NCBI GenBank assembly: GCA_046328225.1
Contig: JAXLWZ010000015.1
Coordinates: forward strand, 23,735-87,734
Direction: 5' to 3'
DNA length: 64,000 nt
From: Amarobacillus sp046328225
Lineage (GTDB): Bacteria > Chloroflexota > Dehalococcoidia > Tepidiformales > Tepidiformaceae
The first letter of the stretch is position 1. Each line of letters starts with the position of its first letter. The position numbers were made by a program, and so were the translations under genes. Positions 24,672 through 33,762 of this stretch are shown here, piece after piece. The notes beneath the pieces are model-generated. The model was not told the origin of the DNA, did not search any database, and saw only the letters and a list, made by a program, of their open reading frames with translations.

Positions 24672-26732
24672 ATGAGCGCGGGAGCGGTTCGGCGGGCGGT
24701 CGTTTTCGTCGTTGCGTTGCTCGCGTGGGCCGTCCCCGAGGGTACCGTGCGCGTCGGCGCGACGCCGGGTCCGCCCGCGATCACGGCCATCGCCGCGGGG
24801 GCGACGCATACCTGCGCCATCGTGTCGGGCGGCGTTCGGTGCTGGGGCAGCAACGCCGATGGCGAGCTCGGCGACGGCACGAACATCGGCCGCCTTGCGC
24901 CCGTTCCCGTCGCCGGACTCGACTCCGGTGTGACCGCGATCGCGGCCGGCGACCGCTTCTCGTGCGCGCTGACCTCCGGCGCCGTGAAGTGCTGGGGCGC
25001 GAACGGCTACGGCCAGCTCGGTGACGGCACGACCACGCCGAGCAACGTCCCCGTCGCGGTCTCGGGCCTGTCGTCGGGGGTGACGGCGCTGTCGTCCGTG
25101 CACGCCTCCCACGCCTGCGCCGCGACCGCGAGCGGGGCCGTCTGCTGGGGCCGGAACGACGCCGGACAGCTGGGCGATGGCACCACCACGGACCGCTCGA
25201 TCCCCGTCACGGCGGCGGGCGTGGCCGGGGATGCGATCGCGCTGGCGGCGGGCGGACGGCACACCTGCGTGGTCAGCGCGGGCGGCGGCGTCTCCTGCTG
25301 GGGCTTCGGCGAGAACGGCGAGCTGGGCAATAATGCCAACGCGAGCTCGCCCGCACCGGTTCCGGCGACGGGTCTCAGCTCGGGCGTGGTCGCCATCGCC
25401 GCGGGGCACGACCACACCTGCGCGGTGACCGACGCGCAGGTCGTGCCCGGCTTCGAACGCGCGAAGTGCTGGGGCGACAACAGCCACGGCGAGGTCGGGA
25501 TCTGGGTCGTGGGCGCCTACGTCAACGCGCCGGCGCAGGTATTGGGCCTGACGTCGGGGGTCACCGCCATCGCCGCCGGCGAGAACTTCTCGTGCGCGGT
25601 CATGTCGGGCGCGGCGAAGTGCTGGGGCGCGAACGCGAACCACCAGGTTGGCGACGGCACGACCGCGATTCGCCCCTACCCGGTGACGACGATCCTGTCC
25701 GGCGCCACGGCGGTTGGCGCGAACGGCTCCGGCTGCGCGCTCGCGACGGACGGCGGCGCCCGGTGCTGGGGTCCGAACGGCTCCGGGCAGCTCGGCGACG
25801 GCACCACCACCGAGGCGCCGACGCCGGTGCCGGTCGTGCTGACCACGTCGGCAACGAACCTCGCGTTCACATCGTCGCCCGGCGATGGATACGCCGCGGT
25901 TGCCTTCGCCACGCAGCCCGTTGTCGCCGTCCGCGACGCCAACGGCACGACCGTGACGAGCGACAACACGACCGTGGTGACGCTCTCGCTGGAGAACGCG
26001 CGCGGTGCCGTCTTGAGCTGCACGGGCGGCCTTGCTCGAACCGTGGTCCAGGGGATGGCGGCTTTCGACGGCTGCCGCGTGGACCTCCCGAACAGCGGCT
26101 ACACCCTCCGCGCGACGGCGAACCCGGCACTCTCGACGACGACTTCGGCGCCCTTCGCGGTGACAAACGGCCCTCCGGCGACGGCCACGAACGTGACCGC
26201 GACGCCAATAGCCGGGCCGGGCGCCCACCTCACCTGGGGCGATGGCTCCCCGGGCGCGACGGTCGCGTTCGCGGTCTACCGCTGGAAATGGGGCGCGGGA
26301 AACCCGGTCGTGGTCGCGGGCGTGGTGCCCGCCTCGCGGCTCTTTTTCGATGACGCCGGGTTGGAGCCCTCGACGCTGTACTTCTACTGGGTGGTAGCGA
26401 GCAACCTCGCGGGCGGGACGTGGAGCGCGGCAGCGCAGGTCACGACCACCGGCGGACCACCGAACGCCCCCGCGAACCTGGCGGCCGTCGCGACCGGGCA
26501 GACGACGGTGCAGGTGACCTGGGCAGACGCGTCGTCGAACGAGCTCGGCTTCATCCTCTTCCGCTCAGACGGCGGTGCGTGGGAGGTCGTGGAGTGGCTG
26601 CCAGCCGGGACGGCGGCCTACCTCGACGGCGGCCGAAACCCGAACGCGTTCTACTTCTACTGGGTGTGGTCGTGGGGCTGGAACGGGTTCAGCGTGTCGC
26701 CGGACATCACGCTCGTGCTCACCTACGCGTAG
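24672..26732 (+). CDS. exported RCC1-repeat protein with fibronectin type III domains
   Basis: A 686-residue secreted protein. A signal peptide covers about the first 30 residues (VVFVVALLAWAVPEG). Residues 40-390 carry about seven RCC1-type repeats with the pattern CWG-x-N-x-x-GELGDGT and VTAIAAG, which should form a beta-propeller. Then comes an Ig-like stretch, and two FN3-like domains with APANLAAVATGQTTVQVTW fill the C-terminus. No enzyme motif is evident; surface binding or recognition is likely. No anchor is visible. An in-frame GTG nine bases upstream is a possible alternative start. Confidence 0.85.
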   Translation: MSAGAVRRAVVFVVALLAWAVPEGTVRVGATPGPPAITAIAAGATHTCAIVSGGVRCWGSNADGELGDGTNIGRLAPVPVAGLDSGVTAIAAGDRFSCALTSGAVKCWGANGYGQLGDGTTTPSNVPVAVSGLSSGVTALSSVHASHACAATASGAVCWGRNDAGQLGDGTTTDRSIPVTAAGVAGDAIALAAGGRHTCVVSAGGGVSCWGFGENGELGNNANASSPAPVPATGLSSGVVAIAAGHDHTCAVTDAQVVPGFERAKCWGDNSHGEVGIWVVGAYVNAPAQVLGLTSGVTAIAAGENFSCAVMSGAAKCWGANANHQVGDGTTAIRPYPVTTILSGATAVGANGSGCALATDGGARCWGPNGSGQLGDGTTTEAPTPVPVVLTTSATNLAFTSSPGDGYAAVAFATQPVVAVRDANGTTVTSDNTTVVTLSLENARGAVLSCTGGLARTVVQGMAAFDGCRVDLPNSGYTLRATANPALSTTTSAPFAVTNGPPATATNVTATPIAGPGAHLTWGDGSPGATVAFAVYRWKWGAGNPVVVAGVVPASRLFFDDAGLEPSTLYFYWVVASNLAGGTWSAAAQVTTTGGPPNAPANLAAVATGQTTVQVTWADASSNELGFILFRSDGGAWEVVEWLPAGTAAYLDGGRNPNAFYFYWVWSWGWNGFSVSPDITLVLTYA

Positions 26733-26806
26733 CTCTCCGCACGATGGCGCCCGCCGGATTGTGAACGTTCCGACGCTGCTGCTTACATCGTGTGCGAGTG
26801 GGCTGC

Positions 26807-26812
26807 TAGGAT
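26807..26812 (+). promoter_or_regulatory. leaderless -10 hexamer, lamin-tail protein gene
   Basis: TAGGAT, preceded by TGC (extended -10 pattern), ends exactly 6 nt before the ATG at 26819. Confidence 0.5.
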
Positions 26813-26818
26813 GCCGCG

Positions 26819-28927
26819 ATGCTCGGGCGGACGTTGGTGGCGGCGGGCGTGATGGGCCTGCTGGCCGTGGCTTTGGGCGTGTCCGGCGTGGCCGGGGGCG
26901 GGAGCGAACTGCTCCAGAATGGCGGTTTCGAAGCGTGGGCCGGGGATGCGCCGGATGGGTGGAGCGTGTCCGCGGGGTCGTCGGTGGCGCGCGCGGGAGA
27001 TGGTGCGAACGGCTCCGGTGCGCGGCTGTCGACCTCGTCCGGGCGAATCTCGCAGAACGTCCCGGCGGCGGCCTTCGTCCTCTATACAGCGAACGTCGAT
27101 GTCCGCCGCGATGCCGATCTCGCGAGCAGCGTGACGTTGCGGCTGACGTTTCTGAGCGGCGGGCTCGCGGCGCTGGACGTTGCGCAGGTCGCGGTGCCGC
27201 AGGGCGCGGGCTGGACGCACGCGAGCGTGACGGCGACGGCGCCCGCGAACACGGCGTTCGTGACCTTCGCGGTGGAACTGACGGCTGCCGCGGGCGGCGC
27301 GATCACGGTCGACAACGCCTCGCTGATGGCGCAAACCCCGCAGCTCACACCAACACCGACGGAGACCGCGACGCCGACTTCCACGGCGACGCCGACGCAA
27401 ACACTGTCCGCCGGCGGTAGCTCGCCGACGGTATCCGTGGCGACGCCGACGAGGACGGCGACGGCCACCCGCACACCCACCGCCACCCGCACCCCAACGC
27501 GCACGCCGACGGCGACCCGGCCCGCGACGCGGACGCCTGCGGCCGGCACGTCCACGGCGGCAGCCTCACCGGCAGCGATCGCGGACGACGGCGCGGGCGG
27601 GATGTTGGTGAACGGCGGCTTCGAGGCCGCGGACAGCGACGGCCGTCCCGCAGGCTGGCAGAAGGTCGGCGGAGACGTCTTCTTCGATGGTGCCGCGCAT
27701 GCTGGTCGCGGCGCGGCCGGGCTCTCGTCCGCAACAGCGACTACGCGCTGGGTCCACCAGGTCGTGCCCGTCGACGGCGGCGGCTGGTATCGCGCGACGG
27801 CGTTCGCGCGCGTGGTCGACGGCGATGCCGAGGTGTTCCTGCGGTTGAGCTGGTACGCGAGCAGCGATGGAAGCGGCGTCGCGCTTGCGCAGTCCGAGAG
27901 CGAAGCGTGGACGGTGGATACCTGGGAGCTGCTCGATACCGGTCCGGTGCAGGCGCCCGCCAATGCCCGCTCGGTGCGCTTCCGGCTGATGCTGCGGCCG
28001 CTCGCCGGGGAGGCGCGCGCGGCCTTCGACGACGCGGTCTTCGATGCGGTCGAGGAGCCTGCGTCGGTCACGAGCCCGACGGCAGCCGCGACCACCACCG
28101 TCACCGCATCGGCGACTCGCGGCTCCGCCAACCTTGCGGCGACGGCGACGCGAGCGGCTCCCACACCGCGAACAGCGACGACGCCGGCGGCGGGCGCGTC
28201 AGCGCCGGGGCCTGGTGCTACGACGCTGCGGCTATCGGAAATCCTCGTCCAGCCGGGCGGCGACGGGCGCGACGTCGACTTCGAGTGGGTCGAGCTTGTG
28301 AACACCGGCACGGAGCCGGTCGACCTCGCGGACTGGCGTTTGGGCGACGCAGCCCAGATGGATAGCCTCCCGGCGGCAGTGATTCCCGCGGGAGGCTATG
28401 CCGTGGTCGCGGCGAAGATGGCGGTGCTGCCCGCGGGAACCATCGTCGTGCGCGTGACTGACGGCGCCATCGGGCGGGGCATCAACAACGGCGGCGACAT
28501 CCTGCGGCTCGCCGCCCCCGATGGCCGCGAGGTCGACGCGATCTCCTTCGGCGACAACGACGACGCGTTCTCCCCGCCGCCACCGGCACCCGGTGAAGGC
28601 GAGACCCTCGGCCTGCGCGACCCGTCGTCCGAGCGCGGCCCCGACGCCTGGGCCATCACCCTCCGGCCAACCCCGGGCGCGCCGAACCTCTTCCCACCGA
28701 CCCCGTCGCCAACGAAACGCAAGGGCGCCACTCCGGCACCGTCCCAGGACCGCGCCGCGATCGCGGGCAGCGCGATCCCCCTCGATCCGGCCAACGGCAA
28801 TGGAGACCGCGCAGCCGTCGCCATCATCGCCGCAGTGGCCGCCGCCGCGGGCGCCATCACCTGGAAGCGCCACACCCTCGCCGCCCTCCTCCGCCGCGCC
28901 CCCACCCCACCGCCGCCGCAACCATGA
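26819..28927 (+). CDS. exported protein with two carbohydrate-binding-like domains, lamin-tail domain and C-terminal membrane anchor
   Basis: A 702-residue surface protein. After a signal peptide come two jelly-roll-like domains, each opening with LLQNGGFEAW or MLVNGGFEAADS. They are separated by a long Thr/Pro linker (TPTETATPTSTATPT and on). A second linker leads to a lamin-tail domain (LRLSEILVQPG, FEWVELVNTGTEPVDLADWRL). The C-terminus has a hydrophobic helix (AAVAIIAAVAAAAGAI) and a basic tail (WKRHTLAALLRR), the layout of a stop-transfer or cell-wall sorting anchor, though no canonical LPxTG is present. Function is probably surface adhesion or glycan binding. Confidence 0.82.
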   Translation: MLGRTLVAAGVMGLLAVALGVSGVAGGGSELLQNGGFEAWAGDAPDGWSVSAGSSVARAGDGANGSGARLSTSSGRISQNVPAAAFVLYTANVDVRRDADLASSVTLRLTFLSGGLAALDVAQVAVPQGAGWTHASVTATAPANTAFVTFAVELTAAAGGAITVDNASLMAQTPQLTPTPTETATPTSTATPTQTLSAGGSSPTVSVATPTRTATATRTPTATRTPTRTPTATRPATRTPAAGTSTAAASPAAIADDGAGGMLVNGGFEAADSDGRPAGWQKVGGDVFFDGAAHAGRGAAGLSSATATTRWVHQVVPVDGGGWYRATAFARVVDGDAEVFLRLSWYASSDGSGVALAQSESEAWTVDTWELLDTGPVQAPANARSVRFRLMLRPLAGEARAAFDDAVFDAVEEPASVTSPTAAATTTVTASATRGSANLAATATRAAPTPRTATTPAAGASAPGPGATTLRLSEILVQPGGDGRDVDFEWVELVNTGTEPVDLADWRLGDAAQMDSLPAAVIPAGGYAVVAAKMAVLPAGTIVVRVTDGAIGRGINNGGDILRLAAPDGREVDAISFGDNDDAFSPPPPAPGEGETLGLRDPSSERGPDAWAITLRPTPGAPNLFPPTPSPTKRKGATPAPSQDRAAIAGSAIPLDPANGNGDRAAVAIIAAVAAAAGAITWKRHTLAALLRRAPTPPPPQP

Positions 28928-29225
28928 CGCGCGGGCGGCGACGGCCACCCCGGGCGCGATACTCGCCGGCCACGTTGGTCGCGGAGAGCGCTCTGGAGCA
29001 GGGGGCCTCGAGATCCCCGGCCTACATTGGTACGAATCTGCCCACGAATCGCGCCTGATTCCCTACGCTTCCGCACGGCCGCCGAAACGGCATCGCCAGA
29101 CCCTCTCGCCCGGGCGCTGATTCGTCTCGCGCCCCCAGGACTGCCGTACGCGGGTTGGCAGCGTACCGCGGGGCTCAGGCCCCGCCGAGCTTCACTCGTT
29201 CGTGCGGCCCGCAAGGAGCGGACTG
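28928..29225 (+). other. spacer with tandem hairpins before the kelch gene
   Basis: A 298-bp stretch with no convincing ORF. Close to the downstream gene are two adjacent hairpins: GTACGC (29146-29151) with GCGTAC (29161-29166), then GCGGGGC (29168-29174) with GCCCCGC (29179-29185) closed by a TCAG loop. They would lie in the 5' leader of the kelch gene. I could not match a known riboswitch. Confidence 0.4.
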
Positions 29226-32200
29226 ATGAGATTCTCCTTCCCCAAGTCCCAATCTGCGACGCCGGCCCGCCGCACAAGGCCTGGAAGGCCGCTCCGGGCA
29301 CTTCTGGTGATGATGGCGGTCGTGATGGTTGCGACGGCGCCCGCGGTGGCACTCGCGGCAAACGCGGCGTATGGCCGCGGCGGGTTTGCCAGCGTTCAGT
29401 CCCCGTCGGCAGCGTCATCCGACACCTCGTCCGATTCGTGGCAGAGGCTCCCGGGACAACTCCCGGCCGGGGGATCGTACGCGCGAGCGACGCTGCTGCC
29501 CGATGGCAGGATCCTCTACTACGCGGGTGTCGATTTCAGCGGAAACGTCAGTGCAGCGGGTTACCTGTACTCACCGGATTCCGATACCTGGAGCAGCGCC
29601 CCGCCGCTCACCATCGCTCGAGCGCAAACGACCATGTCGGTACTCCCGGACGGACGGGTATTGATTGCCGGGGGCTTCCCCAACGGCGTCAATTCCGACA
29701 TCTACAGTCCGGCCACGAACACGCTCACGCCTACCGGGTACTTGCAGATGCACCACACGCGACACGGGGCAGCGGTGCTCGACGACGGTCGCGTCTTGGT
29801 CGCCGGCGGGTACCAGGGCTGCATGACATCCGCAGCGGAGGTCTTCAACCCATCGACCGCAACGTGGTCCTACACGAACGGCATGATCACCGCGCGAGCC
29901 GACTTCACGCTGGTGAAGCTCGCAGACGGCCGGGTACTCGCGGCCGGCGGTGACAACGACTGCGCCGCTCCTCGGAAGACGCGGAACGCCGAGGTGTATA
30001 ACCCGGCGACATCGACCTGGACCGCGGTCGCGCCGATGAACATCCCGCGAGCGCACTACGCGGCCGCGCTCATGCCGGACGGCCGCGTCCTCTTTGTCAG
30101 CGGGGACAACGATGCCGGGATGACGGCGTCCGCGGAGATCTATGACCCGGTCGCGAATACATGGACGCTCACGCCAGAGCTGCACCGTCCGCGGTTCTTC
30201 TCCATCGGCGAGGGAATCCTGGCGCTTCCGGACGGCAGGATGCTCGTGGCCGGGTCCGATGCATTCGACACCCCGGTGACGTCCAGCGAGACGTACGATC
30301 CGGCGACAAATACCTGGTCGGCGCCCCTGCCGATGAGCGATTCCCATTGCCATGGCGCGCTCACGCGTCTCGCCAGCGGGGAGCCGGTGCTTATCGGCGG
30401 TGCCCATTGCCGGGACAACTCCGTCCAGGTCTTGTCCGCCGAGTTCCTCTCGATCCACGTGGATACCACACCGCCTGTCCTCGCTGCTTCCGCCACCCAG
30501 GCCGATGGCAGCGCATACGCCTTCGGCACCTGGGCACGGCGGGCCGTCACCGTGCACTTCACCTGCACCGATGAGCCTGGCGGCTCGGGTGTCGCCTCGG
30601 TCTCGGGGGATGTGACCGTCTCCAGCGAGGGGATTACGGTCGTATACGGGACCTGCTTCGACGCCGCTGGCCACGGCGTCGCCAGTTCGGACACCGTGCA
30701 GGTGGACTTCACCGCTCCGTCATTCGGCTCCCTGGCGCAGTACGCGGTGCCGGTTCCCGCCCGCGAGCCCTGGTGGGACACGGCCATCGACATCAGCGCC
30801 GGGAGCACCCTCTCGGTCACGGCTTCGGGCCTGATCTACAACTCGGGTTCGGGCGTAGGGGTTGACCCGAGCGGCCGCACGTCCCCGAACCAGGTGCCGG
30901 GCACGCAGTGCGGCGGCTTCCTCGTTCCAGATGCTGGATGCTGGTCGCTCGTGGGGCGGATTGGCCAGGGGCCTGCCTTCCCGGTGGGCATGCACACGAC
31001 CATCACCGCCGCCGCGGCCGGGCGCCTGTACCTCAGCGTTAATGACGACTACTTCGGGGACAACTCAGGGGCGTGGCAGGCCACGATCTCGGTGACGACC
31101 GCCGGGATCCGATACCTGCGAGCGGATGGGACGACATACACTCCAGGAACGTCAACGAGCCAGCCCGTGACCGTCCTCTTCCAATGCTCCGACACTCTCT
31201 CCGGCGTAGCGTCCTGCCCCGCCGGCATGACCTTCGGCGCGGACGGGTCGTACTCCGGAACGGTGACCGCAACGGACCGGGCTGGTAACGCTACCTCTCT
31301 TTCGTATGGGCCCGTACTGATCGACAACACGGGCGCCGACATCACCCTTCACCTGGTCGACCACGCGGGCGTGGGCATCGCGGGCGGAACGGCGTCGGCG
31401 TACTACGGTGGGGCCTGGCATGCCATCCCCGGGGTGAGCGGGCCGGACGGGCGCCTGCCTGCCACCGGTGTGCCGCGAAATGCCGGCCTCGCCATCGCGA
31501 TGACGCTGAACGGATCGAGGCAGCAGCTGAACCTGGGACAGCTGACCTCGTCGAACTTCACGTTCCAAACCGTCGCCGTCGCAGTTCGCCTCCAGGACCA
31601 TGCGGGCGCGCCTCTCAACACCGGCAGTGCGTCGTACTACGCGGGCAGCTGGCGAGCTATCGGCGCCACGACGGGGGGCATTGCCATGGTGGAATTGCTG
31701 CCTGGCAGCTACAGCTTCGCGATGGTGTACAACGGCACCCGCCAGCAACTCGATGGGCAGGACATCGCGGCCAATCCGACCGTAACCTTCGCGACGCGCC
31801 TGATCACGATCGAGCTGCGCAATCACTCCGGCGACTTGATCGATACCGGTACGCCCTCGTACTACGCGGGCTCGTGGCGCACGCTGCCCGTCACAGACGG
31901 CGGCCGAACCAGTGTCGAAATGCTGCCCGGCAGCTACAGCTTCGCCATGGTCTACAACGGCACCCGTCTCCAATTGAACGCCATGGACATCGCGGCCAAC
32001 CCCACGGTCACGTTCCAGACGGTGCTCGTCACGGTTGAGCTGCGGGACCAGGCCGGGAACCTGGTCGCTGGTACCGGGGCACCTTCGTATTACGCAGGAA
32101 GTTGGCGTCCTATCAGCGACACCGTCGGTGGCCTCAGTGCCGTCGAGATGCTGCCGGGTACGTACAGCTTCGCGATGGTGTACCTCGGCACCCGGCAGCA

Positions 32201-32420
32201 GGCCGATGCGCGCACGATTGCCCCGAATTCGGTTGTGATCTTCTCCACGAGCCGGGTCCATTCGACCAGCAACACGGCGACCGCCTACTACGCAGGTGGC
32301 GCCTGGCGGCCCTTCACCCAGGACATGCAGCTCCTGCCCGGGACCTACACGTTCCGCTTCGCGAGTGGGCCAAACCGCTCGTTCACGCTCACAGGAGGGA
32401 CGGTCACCACGATCGACTGA
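29226..32420 (+). CDS. large exported kelch / lectin / tandem-repeat protein
   Basis: A 1064-residue secreted protein. After a signal peptide (LLVMMAVVMVATAPAVALA), residues about 60-390 hold kelch repeats (LPDGRVLIAGG, LDDGRVLVAGGY, LADGRVLAAGGD) that form a beta-propeller. An Ig-like domain follows (TPPVLAASATQADG). Residues about 495-615 resemble the PA-IL/LecA lectin fold (PWWDTAIDISAGSTLSV, VGRIGQGPAF, LYLSVNDDYFGDNSG). The last 360 residues are repeats of about 75 residues. The ATG at 29226 has an AAGGAG site; an in-frame start 24 bases upstream lacks one. A role in binding surface or extracellular sugars is plausible. Confidence 0.85.
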   Translation: MRFSFPKSQSATPARRTRPGRPLRALLVMMAVVMVATAPAVALAANAAYGRGGFASVQSPSAASSDTSSDSWQRLPGQLPAGGSYARATLLPDGRILYYAGVDFSGNVSAAGYLYSPDSDTWSSAPPLTIARAQTTMSVLPDGRVLIAGGFPNGVNSDIYSPATNTLTPTGYLQMHHTRHGAAVLDDGRVLVAGGYQGCMTSAAEVFNPSTATWSYTNGMITARADFTLVKLADGRVLAAGGDNDCAAPRKTRNAEVYNPATSTWTAVAPMNIPRAHYAAALMPDGRVLFVSGDNDAGMTASAEIYDPVANTWTLTPELHRPRFFSIGEGILALPDGRMLVAGSDAFDTPVTSSETYDPATNTWSAPLPMSDSHCHGALTRLASGEPVLIGGAHCRDNSVQVLSAEFLSIHVDTTPPVLAASATQADGSAYAFGTWARRAVTVHFTCTDEPGGSGVASVSGDVTVSSEGITVVYGTCFDAAGHGVASSDTVQVDFTAPSFGSLAQYAVPVPAREPWWDTAIDISAGSTLSVTASGLIYNSGSGVGVDPSGRTSPNQVPGTQCGGFLVPDAGCWSLVGRIGQGPAFPVGMHTTITAAAAGRLYLSVNDDYFGDNSGAWQATISVTTAGIRYLRADGTTYTPGTSTSQPVTVLFQCSDTLSGVASCPAGMTFGADGSYSGTVTATDRAGNATSLSYGPVLIDNTGADITLHLVDHAGVGIAGGTASAYYGGAWHAIPGVSGPDGRLPATGVPRNAGLAIAMTLNGSRQQLNLGQLTSSNFTFQTVAVAVRLQDHAGAPLNTGSASYYAGSWRAIGATTGGIAMVELLPGSYSFAMVYNGTRQQLDGQDIAANPTVTFATRLITIELRNHSGDLIDTGTPSYYAGSWRTLPVTDGGRTSVEMLPGSYSFAMVYNGTRLQLNAMDIAANPTVTFQTVLVTVELRDQAGNLVAGTGAPSYYAGSWRPISDTVGGLSAVEMLPGTYSFAMVYLGTRQQADARTIAPNSVVIFSTSRVHSTSNTATAYYAGGAWRPFTQDMQLLPGTYTFRFASGPNRSFTLTGGTVTTID
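31335..32420 (+). repeat. coding tandem repeats of about 225-231 bp
   Basis: Four units and one partial unit, ending near 31570, 31797, 32022, 32253 and at the stop codon. Each encodes V/I-ELRD-x-G...SYYAGSWR...MLPGSYSFAMVYNGTRQQL...TVTF. The second and third units are most alike at the DNA level. Confidence 0.8.
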
Positions 32421-32444
32421 CCGTCCACGCCCCCCGGAAACCAC

Positions 32445-32473
32445 GGAAGGCGACGGGTGACCCGTCGCCTTCC
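32445..32473. terminator. hairpin terminator between the kelch gene and tRNA-Phe
   Basis: A 13-bp perfect stem (32445-32457 with 32461-32473) with a TGA loop, 24 nt after the kelch stop. There is no long T run, so the strand it serves is uncertain; it separates convergent transcripts. Confidence 0.65.
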
Positions 32474-32488
32474 TGCGTATCTATAAGG

Positions 32489-32564
32489 TGGTGCCGAAGC
32501 CCAGACTTGAACTGGGGACACCCGCATTTTCAGTGCGGTGCTCTACCAACTGAGCTACCTCGGC
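32489..32564 (-). tRNA. tRNA-Phe(GAA)
   Basis: Minus-strand cloverleaf. The acceptor stem GCCGAGG pairs with CTTCGGC, and the D-arm is GCTCAGTTGGTAGAGC. The anticodon stem is CCGCA/TGCGG with loop CTGAAAA, giving anticodon GAA. The T-arm contains GTTCAAG, and CCA is encoded. Its 3' end faces the exported-protein block. Confidence 0.96.
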
Positions 32565-32619
32565 GGCCGCGTTCTATCGTACCCCGGGCGGGGAACGGGT
32601 CAACCGCGAGGGCGGCGCG

Positions 32620-32625
32620 TATAGT
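32620..32625 (+). promoter_or_regulatory. leaderless -10 hexamer, epoxide hydrolase gene
   Basis: TATAGT ends 7 nt before the ATG at 32633, with no ribosome-binding site between. Confidence 0.5.
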
Positions 32626-32632
32626 GCCGCGC

Positions 32633-33760
32633 ATGCCTCCTCGTCCCTATTCGATCCACGTCCCCGATGCCGTCCTCGAAGACCTCCGCGAGCGTCTCGC
32701 GCGCACCCGCTGGCCCGATGCCATCCCCGGCACGGGCTGGGAGTACGGCGCCGATGTCGACTACGTGCGCGAGTTGTGTGAGTACTGGCGCACCGGCTAC
32801 GACTGGCGGGCGCGCGAGGCCGAGCTCAACCAGTACCCGGGCTTCCTCTGCGAAGTCGATGGCGTCGACATCCACTTCTGGCACGTTCGCGGCAAGGGCC
32901 CGAACCCGATGCCGCTGCTGCTGGTGCACGGCTGGCCGGGCAGCATCTTCGAATTCCACCACCTCATCGACGCTCTCACCGACCCGGCGGCGCACGGCGG
33001 CGACCCGGCGGATAGCTTCGATGTCGTGATCCCGGCGCTCCCGGGGTACGGCTTCGGCGGGCAGACAAAGGAGCGCGGCTGGGGCCCGACGCGCACCGCC
33101 GCCGCCTTCGACCACCTGATGACGAAGGAACTCGGCTACGCGCGGTATGCCACGCAGGGTGGCGACTGGGGCGGCATCATCACGGCGCGCATGGGCGGCG
33201 CGCACGGCGAGAACATCATCGGCTGCCACCTGAACTTCGTGATCGCCTTTCCGCCGGCGAACCCCACGCCGGAAGACCAGCCGGTGGCGGAGTTCCGCGC
33301 GAAGTTCCAGGCCGAAGAGACCGCGTACAGCCAGCTTCACGGGACGAAGCCCATGTCGCTCGCGATCGCGCAGGCCGATTCCCCGGCGGGGATGGCGGCC
33401 TGGATCGTCGAGAAGTTCCGAACCTGGAGCGACTGCGACGGCGACATCGAGTCCGTCTACACCAAGGACCAGCTGCTCACGAACATCATGTTCTACTGGG
33501 CGCCGAACTCGTCCGCGGGCGCATCGCGCATGTACTTCGAGGCGCGGCGCGACCCGGCGGCGATGATGGCGAAGGTCGAGGTGCCTGTCGGCGTCGCGAT
33601 GTTCCCGAAGGAGATCTATCGCGCGCGCCCGAGCTGGGTCGAAGGGCGCTTCAACGTCCAGCGCTGGACCGACTTCGAGCGCGGCGGCCACTTCGCCGCC
33701 ATGGAGCAGCCGGCGGCCCTGCTGGAAGACGTGCGCGCGTTCTTCCGTACGCTCCGGTAA
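32633..33760 (+). CDS. epoxide hydrolase (microsomal-type alpha/beta hydrolase)
   Basis: A 375-residue alpha/beta hydrolase with the N-terminal EHN domain (about 1-105: LRERLARTRWPD, YWRTGYDWRAREAELN). The oxyanion motif is LLVHGWPGS. The nucleophile elbow is GGDWGG, with Asp as nucleophile, and the late histidine is in GGHFAAMEQP. A tyrosine in the cap (NIMFYW region) would open the oxirane ring. It should convert an epoxide to a diol; this branch also includes juvenile-hormone-type hydrolases. The ATG is fixed by the TATAGT hexamer; the longer upstream frame crosses the tRNA-Phe gene and cannot be coding. Confidence 0.9.
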   Translation: MPPRPYSIHVPDAVLEDLRERLARTRWPDAIPGTGWEYGADVDYVRELCEYWRTGYDWRAREAELNQYPGFLCEVDGVDIHFWHVRGKGPNPMPLLLVHGWPGSIFEFHHLIDALTDPAAHGGDPADSFDVVIPALPGYGFGGQTKERGWGPTRTAAAFDHLMTKELGYARYATQGGDWGGIITARMGGAHGENIIGCHLNFVIAFPPANPTPEDQPVAEFRAKFQAEETAYSQLHGTKPMSLAIAQADSPAGMAAWIVEKFRTWSDCDGDIESVYTKDQLLTNIMFYWAPNSSAGASRMYFEARRDPAAMMAKVEVPVGVAMFPKEIYRARPSWVEGRFNVQRWTDFERGGHFAAMEQPAALLEDVRAFFRTLR

Positions 33761-33762
33761 GG

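Noticed and set aside
27340..27600. CRISPR-like or microsatellite repeat
   Set aside because: The repetitive DNA is the codon pattern of a Thr/Pro linker, in frame within a surface protein, with no spacers.
24409..32564. Calling the exported-protein block a genomic island
   Set aside because: No integrase, transposase or repeat of a tRNA 3' end was found, so it is reported only as an observation.
32102..32632. Longer N-terminus for the epoxide hydrolase
   Set aside because: The upstream frame runs through the kelch gene and the tRNA-Phe gene; the TATAGT hexamer fits the ATG at 32633.
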